Source: Alternaria dauci
Taxonomy: Eukaryota; Ascomycota; Dothideomycetes; Pleosporales; Pleosporaceae
Direction of reading: 5' to 3'
Assembly (NCBI RefSeq): GCF_042100115.1
Contig: NC_091272.1
Span: 6,944,001-7,008,000 of the forward strand
DNA length: 64,000 nt
This document shows, in pieces, positions 34,062-44,874 of the stretch; position 1 is the stretch's first letter; every line of letters begins with the position of its first letter. The notes beneath the pieces were generated by a model. The model had not been told where the DNA came from. It did no database searches and saw only the letters and a list, made by a program, of their open reading frames with translations. A program made the position numbers and the translations under genes.

Positions 34062-36329
34062 ATGAAGCGCCCTCTAGCAAACGTTTTAACCAAAAACAGC
34101 AAACGGCAGCGTACGAATGATCCAGAGATTGAAGAGACAACTCCTATCCACGAACAAGCTGCGCCATACCTACTCGCTATAGCGAAGTTTCCAATCGATG
34201 CGCTTAGCGCAGAATGGAGTTTTGGTGTCAATAGGTCTATTGACACAGCACACCAGCGCCGCCTCTGCGAGATCTTTAACGAAACTGGTATTCTTCGACG
34301 AGACCCTAGCCACCAACTGCAGATTGCCTGTTCTAAGGAACACGTAGAGCAGATGCTTCATCATCTGAAGGTGGAATTGCCAGCTCAGAGCACAGTTACT
34401 TCTGCCACGTTTGCGGATAAGGAAGGATTGGAATGGCCGTCGTTCAAGAGCTGGAAAAGCGTGACTGGAGGGACAGCGGAACTTATTACGGGTCACCATC
34501 GTGTAGAGGCATTCAAAGAGTATCTTCGCCTTCGGCAGTTAGGAGAAGAGGAGAGGTGGTGGGTGTGCCGCATCTACGATAAAGGCGGGTGCCCCTTAAC
34601 GCGCGTACTGTGAACAACAGCCCCTAACCTTTTTAGACACGCTACCACCAGACACTCGTGTTAAACTTCGGGCGAATCGGGCCGATATTACGCTCCCTGA
34701 CAATCATGGCCAGATATGGTCCGAGTTAACCAGCCTGTTCTGCACAAACGCCAATCTCTTTCAAGGCTCAAGCAAGTCAGTTGAGAAAGAGATGAGAGAG
34801 CATCTTCAGCTTAGTAGCCGCGTCAAGTTCCCAATACGGCGGCTAGTTACCCTGTGGAGAAATCAAAACTGGCAGCCCCTGCTTACGCGTTGGTGTTCTA
34901 CCGCAATTGGGCAGGCAACGTTTAATCTCTCCACTTTTGAGTGGATGGCTAGTTGTCGGATAGATGACGTATGTGTAACCCGCCGCCGAAATACTCTGAC
35001 CTGTCTTGCTAATCTACTGTCTAGCATTGGTTCGCTGCGTTTGAGAACGTACTTCGCATCTCTACATCTATTCGAAAGCAGTATGGGGTTGACGCCAGTT
35101 TAGCAGACTGGAACACGCTAGCTAGCCTGCCCCAGGCACGAAGTCCCCATGACGTACAAGACCTGTTCTACCCTGGCGAGGAGTTAGACAAGGATCCTGG
35201 CCCTTCCCATACGCGCCGGCAGGGCTTCTTCCCAACTCTAAGCAATGAGGCCTACCATGCGCTATACTCCACTGTACTTTCAAAGCCCACACACACGTAC
35301 ACAAACATCCTCGCTCTCTTAAAAACCCCGAAGAAAGAGGGGAAGCTTATGAGGAGTATTATGACCCACGTCAGCCAATGGGTAAACAGCGGATCCGCCA
35401 AGGTGTCTGACAGCGACAACAACAAACCCGCACTGCGGAAGTATCTAGTGCCCGTGCTGCAGAGCAGGCATGCCGGCCAGGCTGATCAAAAATCTCTTGA
35501 CCTCCAACAAGAAGTACTGCAACACGTACAGCAAAATGCGGAAGCATTCACAAGCTCTATACTAGACCGCTATATTGACGAGTACCCAAGTGCAGAGATC
35601 AAGAACTACGGCGCACGCTTCCAGCATAAGGTGTGGAGAGAACTGCTGTCAATTGTGACCAGTTTCACAGGGCCAACCTTGCACAACAAGCACTTGGCGT
35701 GCCTAATTCAAAGCGATACCTACATAGCGCGAACGCCTACAATCGCACAAATCGCGTGTGATGCTATCTGTCAGGTCCCTGAAGTCGTCAACGAACCTGC
35801 GCTCCAGTCTACTAGGGCAGCAAACGACTTGCTAGAGACAATTCAGGTCGCAATCACTGAATGGATGTCTAGACACACTCTAGAAGACTCTGATAATACA
35901 AGTCAAGAGGTTCCGCTGCCCGCAAGGCACTCTAACGCCGAGTCTAGCAGAGAGAGAGAGCTCAATCTGACAGTCTCTGAAGCGGCACGTAGCGTTTCAG
36001 CACGGTCGAGTTCGGACCAGCTTACCCCAGAGCTAATTTCTCACCCCTCAACTGAGCCGCGCATACCCAAGGCATCCCAGCAGACCAAAGTTCAAAACAG
36101 GGGGATTGAGGACTTGAGTCTAAGCGACCTTGCTGCAGCCCGAGAGAAACACCGTCAGAAACGCACCCTTAGCGACCAGGTAGCTGTAAAGGGCAGTGCT
36201 TCTCTAAGCGAAAAGACCCGAAAGAAACACCGTAAGAAACACACCCTTGGCGACCAGGTAGCTGTAGAGGGCAGTGCTTCTCCAAGCGAAAAGACTCGAC
36301 AGAAACAACGAGGGGCTTGGAGGAAGTAA
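34062..36329 (+). CDS. Gene A copy 2: ParB/sulfiredoxin-like domain protein, spliced, intact
   Basis: The first ATG is at 34,062. Exon 1 encodes a basic, NLS-like start (KNSKRQR, residues 11-17) and a ParB/Srx-type domain: FPIDALSAEWSFGVNRSID, HQRRLCEIF, and ITGHHRVEAFKEYL at about residues 142-155, which matches the GxHR box of that superfamily. A second intron at 34,969-35,024 has a GTATGT donor, a CTAAT-like branch and TAG; it joins RIDD to HWFAAFENVL in phase. Exon 3 (35,025-36,329) runs open to the stop and ends in a Ser/Thr-, Lys- and Arg-rich tail with a degenerate repeat (SDQVAV-type). Between exons 1 and 2 the frame changes. A 58-nt intron at 34,563-34,620 would restore it (about 717 aa in total), or there is a one-base shift near 34,605. 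ParB-like domains bind CTP or DNA, or act as nucleases, in other proteins; the role here is unknown. Confidence 0.75.
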
Positions 36330-36487
36330 TCCGTATCTGACCCTAGCCCTAACCCAATAGACACTGTTCCTCTCCTCTTTCCTCTGCACTGGATATTGTG
36401 ATTCTCGATCATCATCTATCGATCTACCCTACAAGATCCTCAGCCCTTAGCCAACGTACTATTTTATATAATACTGTTCTTATCATC

Positions 36488-39400
36488 ATGTCTTTAGATC
36501 TTGCACAACAAAACGATAGCGATTACGATAACAGCAGTGCTGGAGAGGAGGACGGCCTGTACCAAGATGTGCAACCTGATGAGCACGATAGAGAACCTGA
36601 CGAGCATGATGGAGAAGAATACCACGAGAGCAGCCTTGGGGACGAAGACGCAATAGCGAATAATCAACTTACCTGGGCTATTGACCACAGCGGAGGTGAC
36701 CACCGACTACCTGGTGAGTTTAAGAGCATCCTACTTGTACGCATATAGTAACTACGTAGTAGTGAAGGGATTTATCAAGATGATAGACAGCCCCGAATTT
36801 AACGGCAGTAAGGCTATTGGAATGCTGCAGAAGCGATACACGATAGACTACGGATCGAGGCGCGTTGGGTCCCGACCAGCCAAGCCTGAGGACAAATTTA
36901 TCCCTGAGTTCCACCTCGACCTTATCATTATCATCGGCCGGCCGCTCCAACCCATTGTGAAGTTCTCTACGTTCTTCGACCACGTAACAATCAGCTTTAA
37001 ACACTGGCGAGCTCCATACAGCGCTAAACACAGCCACGGACTGTCGTTTGATATGGAGCATCGTACCTTCCGTCTTGCAAAGGGTGGAACGCGCGAATCT
37101 TGGTTTATTGTTATGCACCCTGTCGATAGCACAGTAGACCCTCTTCTGTCAGGCAGCGAACGTCGCAAACGCCGCGAGAAGGCGTCTGAGCACAGCGCTC
37201 TCAAACCCTCCCATGCCCTGTTCCTTACGTCGTACATTAAGAAAGTCTTCCTTACAGGCGTATTACTTGGAGAGGGTGTTGAGGCTTCTTGGAAATTGGA
37301 TGGACCCCAGTCGCAATCGATCTCAATCGTCAAGTGGGAAACGTTCCAGGAGCAGTTCATGGAAGGGTGGCCAGAGTACGTGCGCAAGAACACGCAGGAT
37401 CCGTTCTGGACTGAGAACCTGCCAGCGTTCCATGCGTATGACTACGGGCAGAACCTTCCAATTGAGTTGTCTACTGAGCAACTCAATAGTCTGCCTAAGG
37501 AAACCCGGTTGCGCCCTGATGACGAGACGTCTGACTCTGATGACGAGACGTCTGACTCTGATGACGAGACGTCTGACTCTGATAGCGAGACGTCTGATTC
37601 TGGGAATGATTTGTCAAACTCTGGGAATGATTTACCAAACTCTCAGAATGATTTATCTAACTCTGAAGACGCGGCGGCTAGGTCCGAAGGCGGCGCAGAG
37701 GGGGCTACGCCCCCACAGAGCGGTACACAAACAGGCGATCCAATTCCCCCGCCGCACGACCATCAACAGCCGTTTGATAACTACACACAGGATCTTCTAC
37801 GCGCACTAGAGGACAAGTATAGACTGGAGAGCATTGAGACGGTCTCCTACGCGCTAGCGGTCGACATCCACTCAATAGCATCTTCCAACCTCCCTAACGC
37901 CTCTAATGACGTCGGTGTCATTCTCGCACCTGCGCGCTGCCTCCTTGCCAATCGCAACAACGTTGTTCGCCAATACCAACACCCGCGCGACTTTACCTTC
38001 TACCCTCTTGCCTTCCATCCATCGTACGGCAACTTCTCCTCCGCGCAGCCCCCAGCATTCCTACGCGACAACGTGCTCGCTGTAATGGAGGACAACATGA
38101 GCTATCAGAACAACGGTGCGAGCGTGTTGACTAGTGGTTATTTTCAGGCGTACTCCAACATTAAGCGAACTATACGCCATAGCCCCGGCAACTTACTTGC
38201 TACCAAGGGCATTGCCACGGCTGCCCTGACGCTGCCAGATCAGGATGGCAACCTAAACCCTCGGGTAGCGGCGAAGCGGCAGCGTTTACTGCGGAAATTG
38301 CGAGGCGAACAGACTCCTGATAACCCTACGTCTTCCCAACCGTTCGCTCGCGAGCAACAGCGGATTAAAGCCGCTATAAAGGAAGAACTGTACGCGTTTA
38401 GGATGGAGCAAGTTCTGTCTGTGCAGGTGTCGCAGTTAGCTGACGGTCAACGGAATTTTGCGACAGTGCTTCAACCTATCCTCCAGCTAATCCGGTACTT
38501 CTCGCTGGAACAACCTACCTACATTGATGTCCTCTTCGCGTTCAAAGAACGCATCTTTCCAAAGGTTCTCTCCTCCTTTGCTAGTCTGTTCGCGCACGCA
38601 TCAGACGAGTTTTATCGTCGCTTCAAGGCTGCTGGCTCTAAAGGGCTGCCTTTTGCCCTAGCGGAAGGTGTGGCCGCATTCGATCGCCTTGGCAGCTACT
38701 GCTTTACTGGGTTCCCCCGGTCTTTAGTGGGCTCAGTGCTCGGGCCTCTCTGCACCATAGAAAGCATTGAGCAGGGTGGGTGGCCGTTTATCGACCCCAA
38801 CATGCTCAATCTGCAAGGCAGTGGCCATGCTAACCTAGTGCGTTGGCCGCGCATGGACAATGGACGACCTATTATGATGCACGTTGCTTCCATTCGCCAC
38901 CACTATGGGCCCCAGGTTGCCGCTTATTGTCACAGCGAGGTATGGTTCCGTGAGCTTGGTGGGCTCACAGGTAAAGGGCCTCGTGGCGCAGAAGAGTTCC
39001 TAGTAGAGGTGCTCGAAGAGATGTGGAAGCCGCAGACAATCGCTTTCGTAACACACCAATTCTATCGCGCTCTGAACAAGGGCGGACGGGGCAATGCTCA
39101 AAGCGTAAGCCTAACAACACTGCAGGCACGACAGGAGGCGCAAGAGCAGGTGACGCGTTGGGCTGAAAGCGAGCACCCCTTCTCTGCAGGGTTCGTGCAA
39201 TTAGCGTTTCAAATATCAGCCGCTAACACAGTACAGGGAGTACGAGTCGATCTTTCCTGTCTTTTATCCAGAAGCGACTTCGGGTTTGAGAAGCCAGACG
39301 CGACGCGACTTTGCGCAAGAGCTCTACTGGGAGTGTGTTAACAGCCATGGCCAATCTAGTAGCTACCTCTTTTCAAAGAACGCGAGCTGGTTCACTGTGT

Positions 39401-40363
39401 TACGCGCTGCCGTGCAACACGCCAGGGCCAAGGCGATGAAGGAGGAATACTGGATCAGCGCCATAATGTCAGCTCTAGCGGCGTGCCGCATTGACTGTGT
39501 GCCTGGTTCATACCATGGCCGATTGAGCTACCGGAGAATGACGCGGCTAGTCGGTAACGTTCCGGCCCCATCCGCTATAGCGGCGAGACCGGGCAGCCTC
39601 AAGCGGGCAGCGATTGAGGCAGTACACCAAGCAAAGCGGCGCTCGCAAACAAAGAGTACTATCGACTTTGGTTGCCAAATCCCTTTTAACGCCATCCCGC
39701 CGCTAGTTGAAAAAGGTTTTCAGCAGTTGGACGGCCAGTTCTCAAAGTCCGGCATGAATCAGAAGGTTCGTGAACACTACCACAGAGCACGTCAGTGCCT
39801 CATCGAGTGCTTAGGTCAGCCAAAATGCGATCTAATGCTCATGTTGGTGTTAACCCTTGCATCCTCTTCAGCTACCCCTACTGTAGCGGTGAATGCGACT
39901 GAGTTTTCCAAAGGACCAACCAAGAACTCTGAAATGTTTGCGGCCGCCTTGGTAACAAGAATGCTCTGGTCTCTTCGACCAGATTACTTCCCGTCGGAGG
40001 AAGACGATGGTTGGGTGCTTTCGGTACGGGAGATGACGAAGAAGATTGGTAAGACTTCCCTAAGAGAGGCCCTTTTCCCAAGTAAGAAGCATTGCTAACA
40101 TAGTACTATCTGGGGTAGAGCACAAAGGTTGCAACAACCGCTTCCTTCGACAACTGCAATGGATTCGGGTTACTAGTGGGCGTCGAGACTCCCCAAGGAA
40201 CAGCGACATAGCGATCAACTATGATTCCGTTCTTGAGAAGAGACGTACAGAGTTAATGCGACTACGGAGCGATGCTAAAGGTTTTATTCAATGCGTGTTT
40301 GGTAGTTCTGATTATGCATGGGTTGACCGATGTCATACTATTATACAGGAGTCCCCAGTGTAG
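36488..40363 (+). CDS. Gene B copy 2: about 1,237-aa protein of unknown function, four exons
   Basis: The start is the ATG at 36,488 (MSLDLAQQND), 158 bp after gene A. Predicted introns are 36,714-36,762 (GTGAGT donor, two TAG acceptors 3 nt apart), 39,231 or 39,240-39,297, and 40,082-40,127 (GTAAGA, GCTAAC; an alternative acceptor is at 40,118). With these the frame is continuous to the TAG at 40,361-40,363. The protein has an acidic N-terminus, then a conserved-looking region with VKGFIKMIDSPEFNG and GRPLQPIVKFSTFFDH. An acidic low-complexity segment follows, built from 21-nt repeats (DDETSDS and GNDLSNS types, about 37,517-37,668), then a long helical region. No catalytic motif or known domain was recognised. 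It could be a structural or DNA-associated partner of gene A, given position and strand; that is inference. Confidence 0.7.
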
Positions 40364-41131
40364 AGTAAGCTATTATAGCTTCCACTATAATTTTACATCT
40401 TCTCTCCTATAAAACACGTATATACTATATACATCTTCTATCCTATACAGCTTTTGAAGAGATTAATACACGTTACGTAGTGTTATGATTTTTTAAAATA
40501 TTTCGTATTAACTGTAAATTCAGAAAAACACCAACCCCAATATTAACCGTACTATCGTTGTCGCATGTAATCCGTTTCTTAATCTTAACTGTGTCTCTTC
40601 TCTACTATTTACATAATTAACGTAATAGTAAAAAGACGCAGGCACTAGAGAATAGAGCCTGCGAAGTCTACATTGCATTAGTGGCTGAAGTAGCACAGTG
40701 TAGAGGCATCCTGTTACTATTCTCCGCAGGCAAAGGTAATAGCACCTTGCGCGGCAACCTTTAAGGAAAAGAGAGGAAGCCGCTATGTGTTTCGCTCTTC
40801 TTTGTAGTTATTTGTAGATTTGTAGCCTGCGGTGTTGTTGACTTATCTGTATCGCAATACGACAGCAGCTTCCTAGCAGGCTGTAATCGTCGAGAGCCAC
40901 GGTACAGCCGGTGACTTAGACGACAGACCTAGCCTAACACTAAATTGGCAAGCTTCCGCAACACGGACGCATACACCCCACCTGCTAATAAGCACCGCTA
41001 TGACTAGCAACTCTCGTCTACCTCACTACTTCCGTAGAGTGTCGCTAGAAGCTCAGCATTGTGCTCTTCGAGCCCATCACTCTTTTTCCGCAGCGCATAG
41101 TTCAGGGTCGTCAGGTAACCCGGTTTATTGT
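40364..41131. other. Convergent intergenic region B/C, copy 2
   Basis: Non-coding, 768 bp. The first 200 bp are AT-rich. At 40,613-40,645 there is a 33-nt motif (ATAATTAACGT, then GTAAAAAGACGCAGGCAC) closely similar to one downstream of gene E at 55,530-55,561. It overlaps a dyad of GCAGGC and GCCTGC (40,639-40,663), and further GCAGGC/GCCTGC copies follow within 250 bp. A role in 3'-end formation or replication is possible but not shown. Confidence 0.55.
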
Positions 41132-42994
41132 TCAACCTATAGGGCTTACAGGACAGAATAATTCAAGTACCGACATCTGTCGCAATGGCGCCGGCGATGC
41201 CGGGATACTTTCCGATGCGTCAGAATCAGTGTCATCTTCGGCTTCGCTGTCTGGAATCTCTGTTAACCCCACCGCCGTAGCTAGCGCATTCGCTTCAATG
41301 CTAAGCCTCTCCTTTCCAGCAATCGGCGCACCAGTAATTCCATCCGGCCCTAGCCAGGCTTCGAGGGCCCTGCTTGCCGTGCAAATTTCCGGCCGTTCGC
41401 GCTTCACTAGCTCAAGAAAAACATCGCGCTGGTTCTTCCGCAGCACACGCTCGAGCCAATGGTTTGAGACCTCTTCGTGGGGTATGAGCAGCAGCGATCC
41501 CCAGCCTAGAGCTTGAACTATGTCGAACCATCGTGTCGCTCGCTTTAGGCGGTAACGAAAGGCTGCGTGGTCAGATTTAGATGGTGATTGGCAAACCAGA
41601 TGGACCAAATATGTGATAGCCTCTGTTCGTGCCTGGCCCTTCCCGTACCTGTTGCGAGTTCTGTCGTTACTGGCTAGACGATCAGCGACCTGGATTTCGT
41701 CGACCTTGCGAGCGTACGCCTTCCCTAGCAAAGCGAAAGCCCAGCGAGTGCCAATGTTTACAGCTGCAAGCATCGTCTCGTACCGTGTGCACATGTCCCA
41801 GGCAAAGCAGAATGCATTGTCGGCATCAGTATGAAGTGTTGCGCTACTATCCACTGACTGCGACATTTGCGTCTGGGTAAGAACATAACGATCTACTGGT
41901 TTTACCAAGAACGGCGTGCCCTGTTTCCGCCAATTATGCAGGAACTGCGCAGCGCTGTACTGCGAGGTTGCATTTCCAAAAGCACGCGCTTTTGCTAGCA
42001 TGCTGCAGGCAGTATAGTAGGGTGTTGGCGAGGCTGTATAGAAATCAGCATCTTCCGCGACTTTTTGCTTGAAGATCCAAGAGATCGTCGGCTCATCGTC
42101 TGGCGCAATGCTGCCGTACGCCATACGTTCCTGCGCAGGCATCTTCTCAGGCGGTTCCTTTAAGCCTATCGCCTCGAGCTTTATTACACGCGATCTTTCT
42201 AGCTTTCTTGTACGCCGTAGCTCTGCAAGACGATTCTTGTTTGTAACTGTTGCGGACCTCTTTACGGATAGAGGCGTCGTCGCACTCTGGTTTTCGCTGT
42301 CCTCGTCGCTTGTTCCGCGCTCGTGTCCCCCCTCCGCTCTAGCTGTGTCTTTGCCAGCGTGTACTGTCATAGTGTTGACTTCGCTAGCCCTAGCCGTCGA
42401 TTCGTCCGCGCTGTCCTCCTGTATTGCTAGGCGGTTTAAGCTGTTGGCACGGATCTCGCTGCGAATAGGCGATGAGGAGGCTGGACGTTTACGGTACGGC
42501 ACAAGGTCGCCTGTAGCCCTCTGTGCTGATGGCGGTATGCTATCGTCCTTGTCTGAGTCTATAGCCATGCGGTCCTCCGCGATGCCTTCCGTTGGCGTCA
42601 TTAGCCGCGCTGTAGTTAAGTTTCTAGGCTCTAGAGACTTACTACTAGCAAAGTCCATAGCAGCGCTTGTGAGACGCCCCCAATTTTCTGCGTCAAGTGT
42701 GCTGGCACCCAGCGTCTCTTTCAGCAGCCATATCGCATCTAGTGTCGAGTGGGCTATGAAAACCGGCTTGCACGCTTCGTCGTCGCCTACTTCTGGAACG
42801 ATCCATCCCGCGTATCGTACATCGCCTGGTACACGGCATGGTTCTGCGAGACGACGCGCAAGAAATCTGCTGTAGGACGGGTTAGGTGGGCTGTATGCTA
42901 AGTTGTTAGCGACTGTAGCGTCCCACTGTGCAGGAAAGCCTCTTCCGCTGTGTTTATCCTGACAATGGTCACTATCGAGCTGTAACTGATCCAT
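41132..42994 (-). CDS. Gene C copy 2: 620-aa protein of unknown function
   Basis: One uninterrupted frame from the ATG at 42,994, with no intron needed. The N-terminal third contains RFLARRLAEPCRVPGDVRYA and an AIWLLKETLG helix. Residues about 140-290 are polar, rich in Ser, Arg and Glu, and look disordered and basic (RRTRKLERSRVIKLEAIGLK). The C-terminal half looks globular: FYTASPTPYYTACSMLAKA, YSAAQFLHNWRKQGTPFLV, TEAITYLVHLVCQ, and a Leu- and Trp-rich stretch. The last 30 residues are acidic and end QMSVLELF, loosely like a PCNA-interacting PIP box at residues 606-613. It converges with gene B and lies in the same orientation as gene D, 2.2 kb away. I recognise no family; a DNA-associated role is only suggested by context. 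Confidence 0.8.
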   Translation of the reverse strand: MDQLQLDSDHCQDKHSGRGFPAQWDATVANNLAYSPPNPSYSRFLARRLAEPCRVPGDVRYAGWIVPEVGDDEACKPVFIAHSTLDAIWLLKETLGASTLDAENWGRLTSAAMDFASSKSLEPRNLTTARLMTPTEGIAEDRMAIDSDKDDSIPPSAQRATGDLVPYRKRPASSSPIRSEIRANSLNRLAIQEDSADESTARASEVNTMTVHAGKDTARAEGGHERGTSDEDSENQSATTPLSVKRSATVTNKNRLAELRRTRKLERSRVIKLEAIGLKEPPEKMPAQERMAYGSIAPDDEPTISWIFKQKVAEDADFYTASPTPYYTACSMLAKARAFGNATSQYSAAQFLHNWRKQGTPFLVKPVDRYVLTQTQMSQSVDSSATLHTDADNAFCFAWDMCTRYETMLAAVNIGTRWAFALLGKAYARKVDEIQVADRLASNDRTRNRYGKGQARTEAITYLVHLVCQSPSKSDHAAFRYRLKRATRWFDIVQALGWGSLLLIPHEEVSNHWLERVLRKNQRDVFLELVKRERPEICTASRALEAWLGPDGITGAPIAGKERLSIEANALATAVGLTEIPDSEAEDDTDSDASESIPASPAPLRQMSVLELFCPVSPIG

Positions 42995-43584
42995 TTTAGA
43001 ACCAAGGCTGACGCTCTAAGCCAGCGATTAGTGTGTGGGTAGAAAAGTAGTAAGAATAACAGCAGAGAAAAGAAGACGTGGCATGGAAAGCAGGGGGCCA
43101 GGGCGTGCCGGCAAGGTGCGGCATATAGTCGCACCGACTAACAAGGTAGAGTACGGTCCCTAATCCCAGAAGAGGTCGCGTCCTTGAGTGTAGAATACAT
43201 GTTATTTCTCTTTTTAGAGTGCTATTCTTATATAATATTGAATACTAAAGTTTAGTTGTTGAAGACACGAAAGATCTCAAAGAGGTAGTCCTAGATAGGG
43301 AGGGTCGCTCTGCCTCGTACATCTAAGAGCGCAGTTCCAAATAATATAACACTAGTATTTGCCTTTAGAGGTGCAGCGTGAAGAAGGTTGGAGCGCCAGC
43401 CCTAAGGTAGTTAAAGCGTCCGAATGTTCCAGCTGCAAGGTTGCGATATGGCTTGGGACGCAAGTTGCCGCAACGGTTGGTTGCCAGCGAGGGCAAGTTA
43501 CGCAGAGACCACGGTATGGCTTCATACACCTACTAACACCTTTTGGGCAACTCTCTGGACTGTCCAAGGTACTGCATGACAGAG
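42995..43584. other. Upstream region of gene C with a stray 68-bp unit, copy 2
   Basis: About 590 bp with no convincing gene. The first 350 bp precede the gene C start codon and probably hold its promoter. At 43,444-43,504 there is one isolated unit of the 68-bp repeat whose main array is at 44,467. The MITE-like element begins at 43,585. Confidence 0.5.
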
Positions 43585-43997
43585 TTGTCAACAATCAAGC
43601 CAATCAAGCTGGGTGCCCCAGCTTAGCTTGATTAGTGGGTACCTCTACCTCAGCTTAGCTTGATTGGCTTGATGGTTAAAATTAATAAGCTTGGCTTGTT
43701 TAGCTTGATTAGCTTAACAAAATTAATCCCCCTTTCAAGAAGCTTAAAAGGGGATAGTGTAGGGGTATCCTTATATAATCTTATCACCACGTGATCTTAT
43801 CACCACGTGACCTTACTTACTTACTTTAACCTTCTTTATAGAGTATTAATTCTATCAAGCCAATCAAGCCAAACAATCAAGCTAGCTTATAGTAGCTTGG
43901 CTTAATTGATTTATACCTCTACTCTAGCTTGGCTTGATTGATACGCCAGCTTGATGCCCCAGCTTGATAGCGATCAAGCTGGCTTGATTGTTGACAA
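43585..43997. mobile_element. 413-bp MITE-like element with 18-bp inverted ends, copy 2
   Basis: TTGTCAACAATCAAGCCA at 43,585-43,602 is exactly inverted at 43,980-43,997. The interior is made of many TCAAGC and GCTTGA dyads plus two CACCACGTGA motifs near 43,790-43,809, and it has no ORF of its own. The flanks carry similar 12-13-bp direct repeats (CTGCATGACAGA on the left, CTGCATGAACAGA on the right) rather than a simple target duplication. The size, perfect inverted ends and lack of coding capacity fit a non-autonomous DNA transposon. The superfamily cannot be set from this. Confidence 0.65.
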
Positions 43998-44417
43998 GTC
44001 TGCTGCATGAACAGACGGTTGTTGAACCAATGAACAAACTGATTCCTAATGGTTGTCGCTGTAGAGAAAACGTCGAGGTAGGCAGTATACTCAGTCCTGG
44101 ACGGCACGCTGGGACTCTGCCTTGGCCACTGGTTCCTCAGATCTTCCACGAACGAGTCGATCGCCCTAGTTTGATTCTCCTGAAATGCGGCGTGCAATCC
44201 TGTCGTGATGCTGCTGTTCAGTCTCCGATTCTCGCTTTGGTAGATTCGCTTCATTGGAATCTGCAAACGCCTTGGTGTTGCACAGCACCGTGTTCCGAAT
44301 CGCATTCTTGTTGAAGTCCTGTCCCTGGTCTAGCTCGTATTTCAGTGCAGTAGGTGGCTGTACCGCCGAGAGCTTATATACCCTATAGGCTGCAGCTAGA
44401 GCCTGTATCGCATCCAT
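43998..44417 (-). pseudogene. Broken ORF ending at the MITE, copy 2
   Basis: The minus strand from the ATG at 44,417 reads MDAIQALAAAYRVYKLSAVQ and onward to HHDRIARRISGESN and a stop. The overlapping frame continues AAFQENQTRAIDSFVEDLRN through VFSTATTIRNQFVHWFNNRL, then runs into the MITE at 43,997. The composition is protein-like in both parts, so a frameshifted gene fragment is likely. To the left of the MITE a possible continuation (QYLGQSRELPKRC) soon hits stops. The same breaks occur in copy 1, so they predate the duplication. I do not recognise the product, and chance open frames cannot be excluded. Confidence 0.35.
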
Positions 44418-44466
44418 GTCTGACTTTTCGGCGTAAGCCGTCGTACAAAACTATGTCATTAGATCA

Positions 44467-44874
44467 CGATATGGCTTGGGAAGCAAGTTGCCGCAACGGT
44501 TGGTTGCTAGCGAGGGCACGTTGCGAAGCGGTTGCGATATGGCTTGGGACGCAAGTTGCCGCAACGGTTGGTTGCTAGCGAGGGCACGTTGCGAAGCGGT
44601 TGCGATATGGCTTGGGACGCAAGTTGCCGCAACGGTTGGTTGCTAGCGAGGGCACGTTGCGAAGCGGTTGCGATATGGCTTGGGACGCAAGTTGCCGCAA
44701 CGGTTGGTTGCTAGCGAGGGCACGTTGCGAAGCGGTTGCGATATGGCTTGGGACGCAAGTTGCCGCAACGGTTGGTTGCTAGCGAGGGCACGTTGCGAAG
44801 CGGTTGCGATATGGCTTGGGACGCAAGTTGCCGCAACGGTTGGTTGCTAGCGAGGGCACATTGCGAAGCGGTTG
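44467..44874. repeat. 68-bp tandem repeat, copy 2 (6 units)
   Basis: Six 68-bp units starting CGATATGGCTTGGG. Each has GCAAGTTGCCGCAACGG and GGTTGCTAGCGAGGGC blocks and internal TTGC/GCAA inversions. It lies 320 bp from the 3' end of gene D. Short plus-strand ORFs through it are repeat artefacts. Confidence 0.9.
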
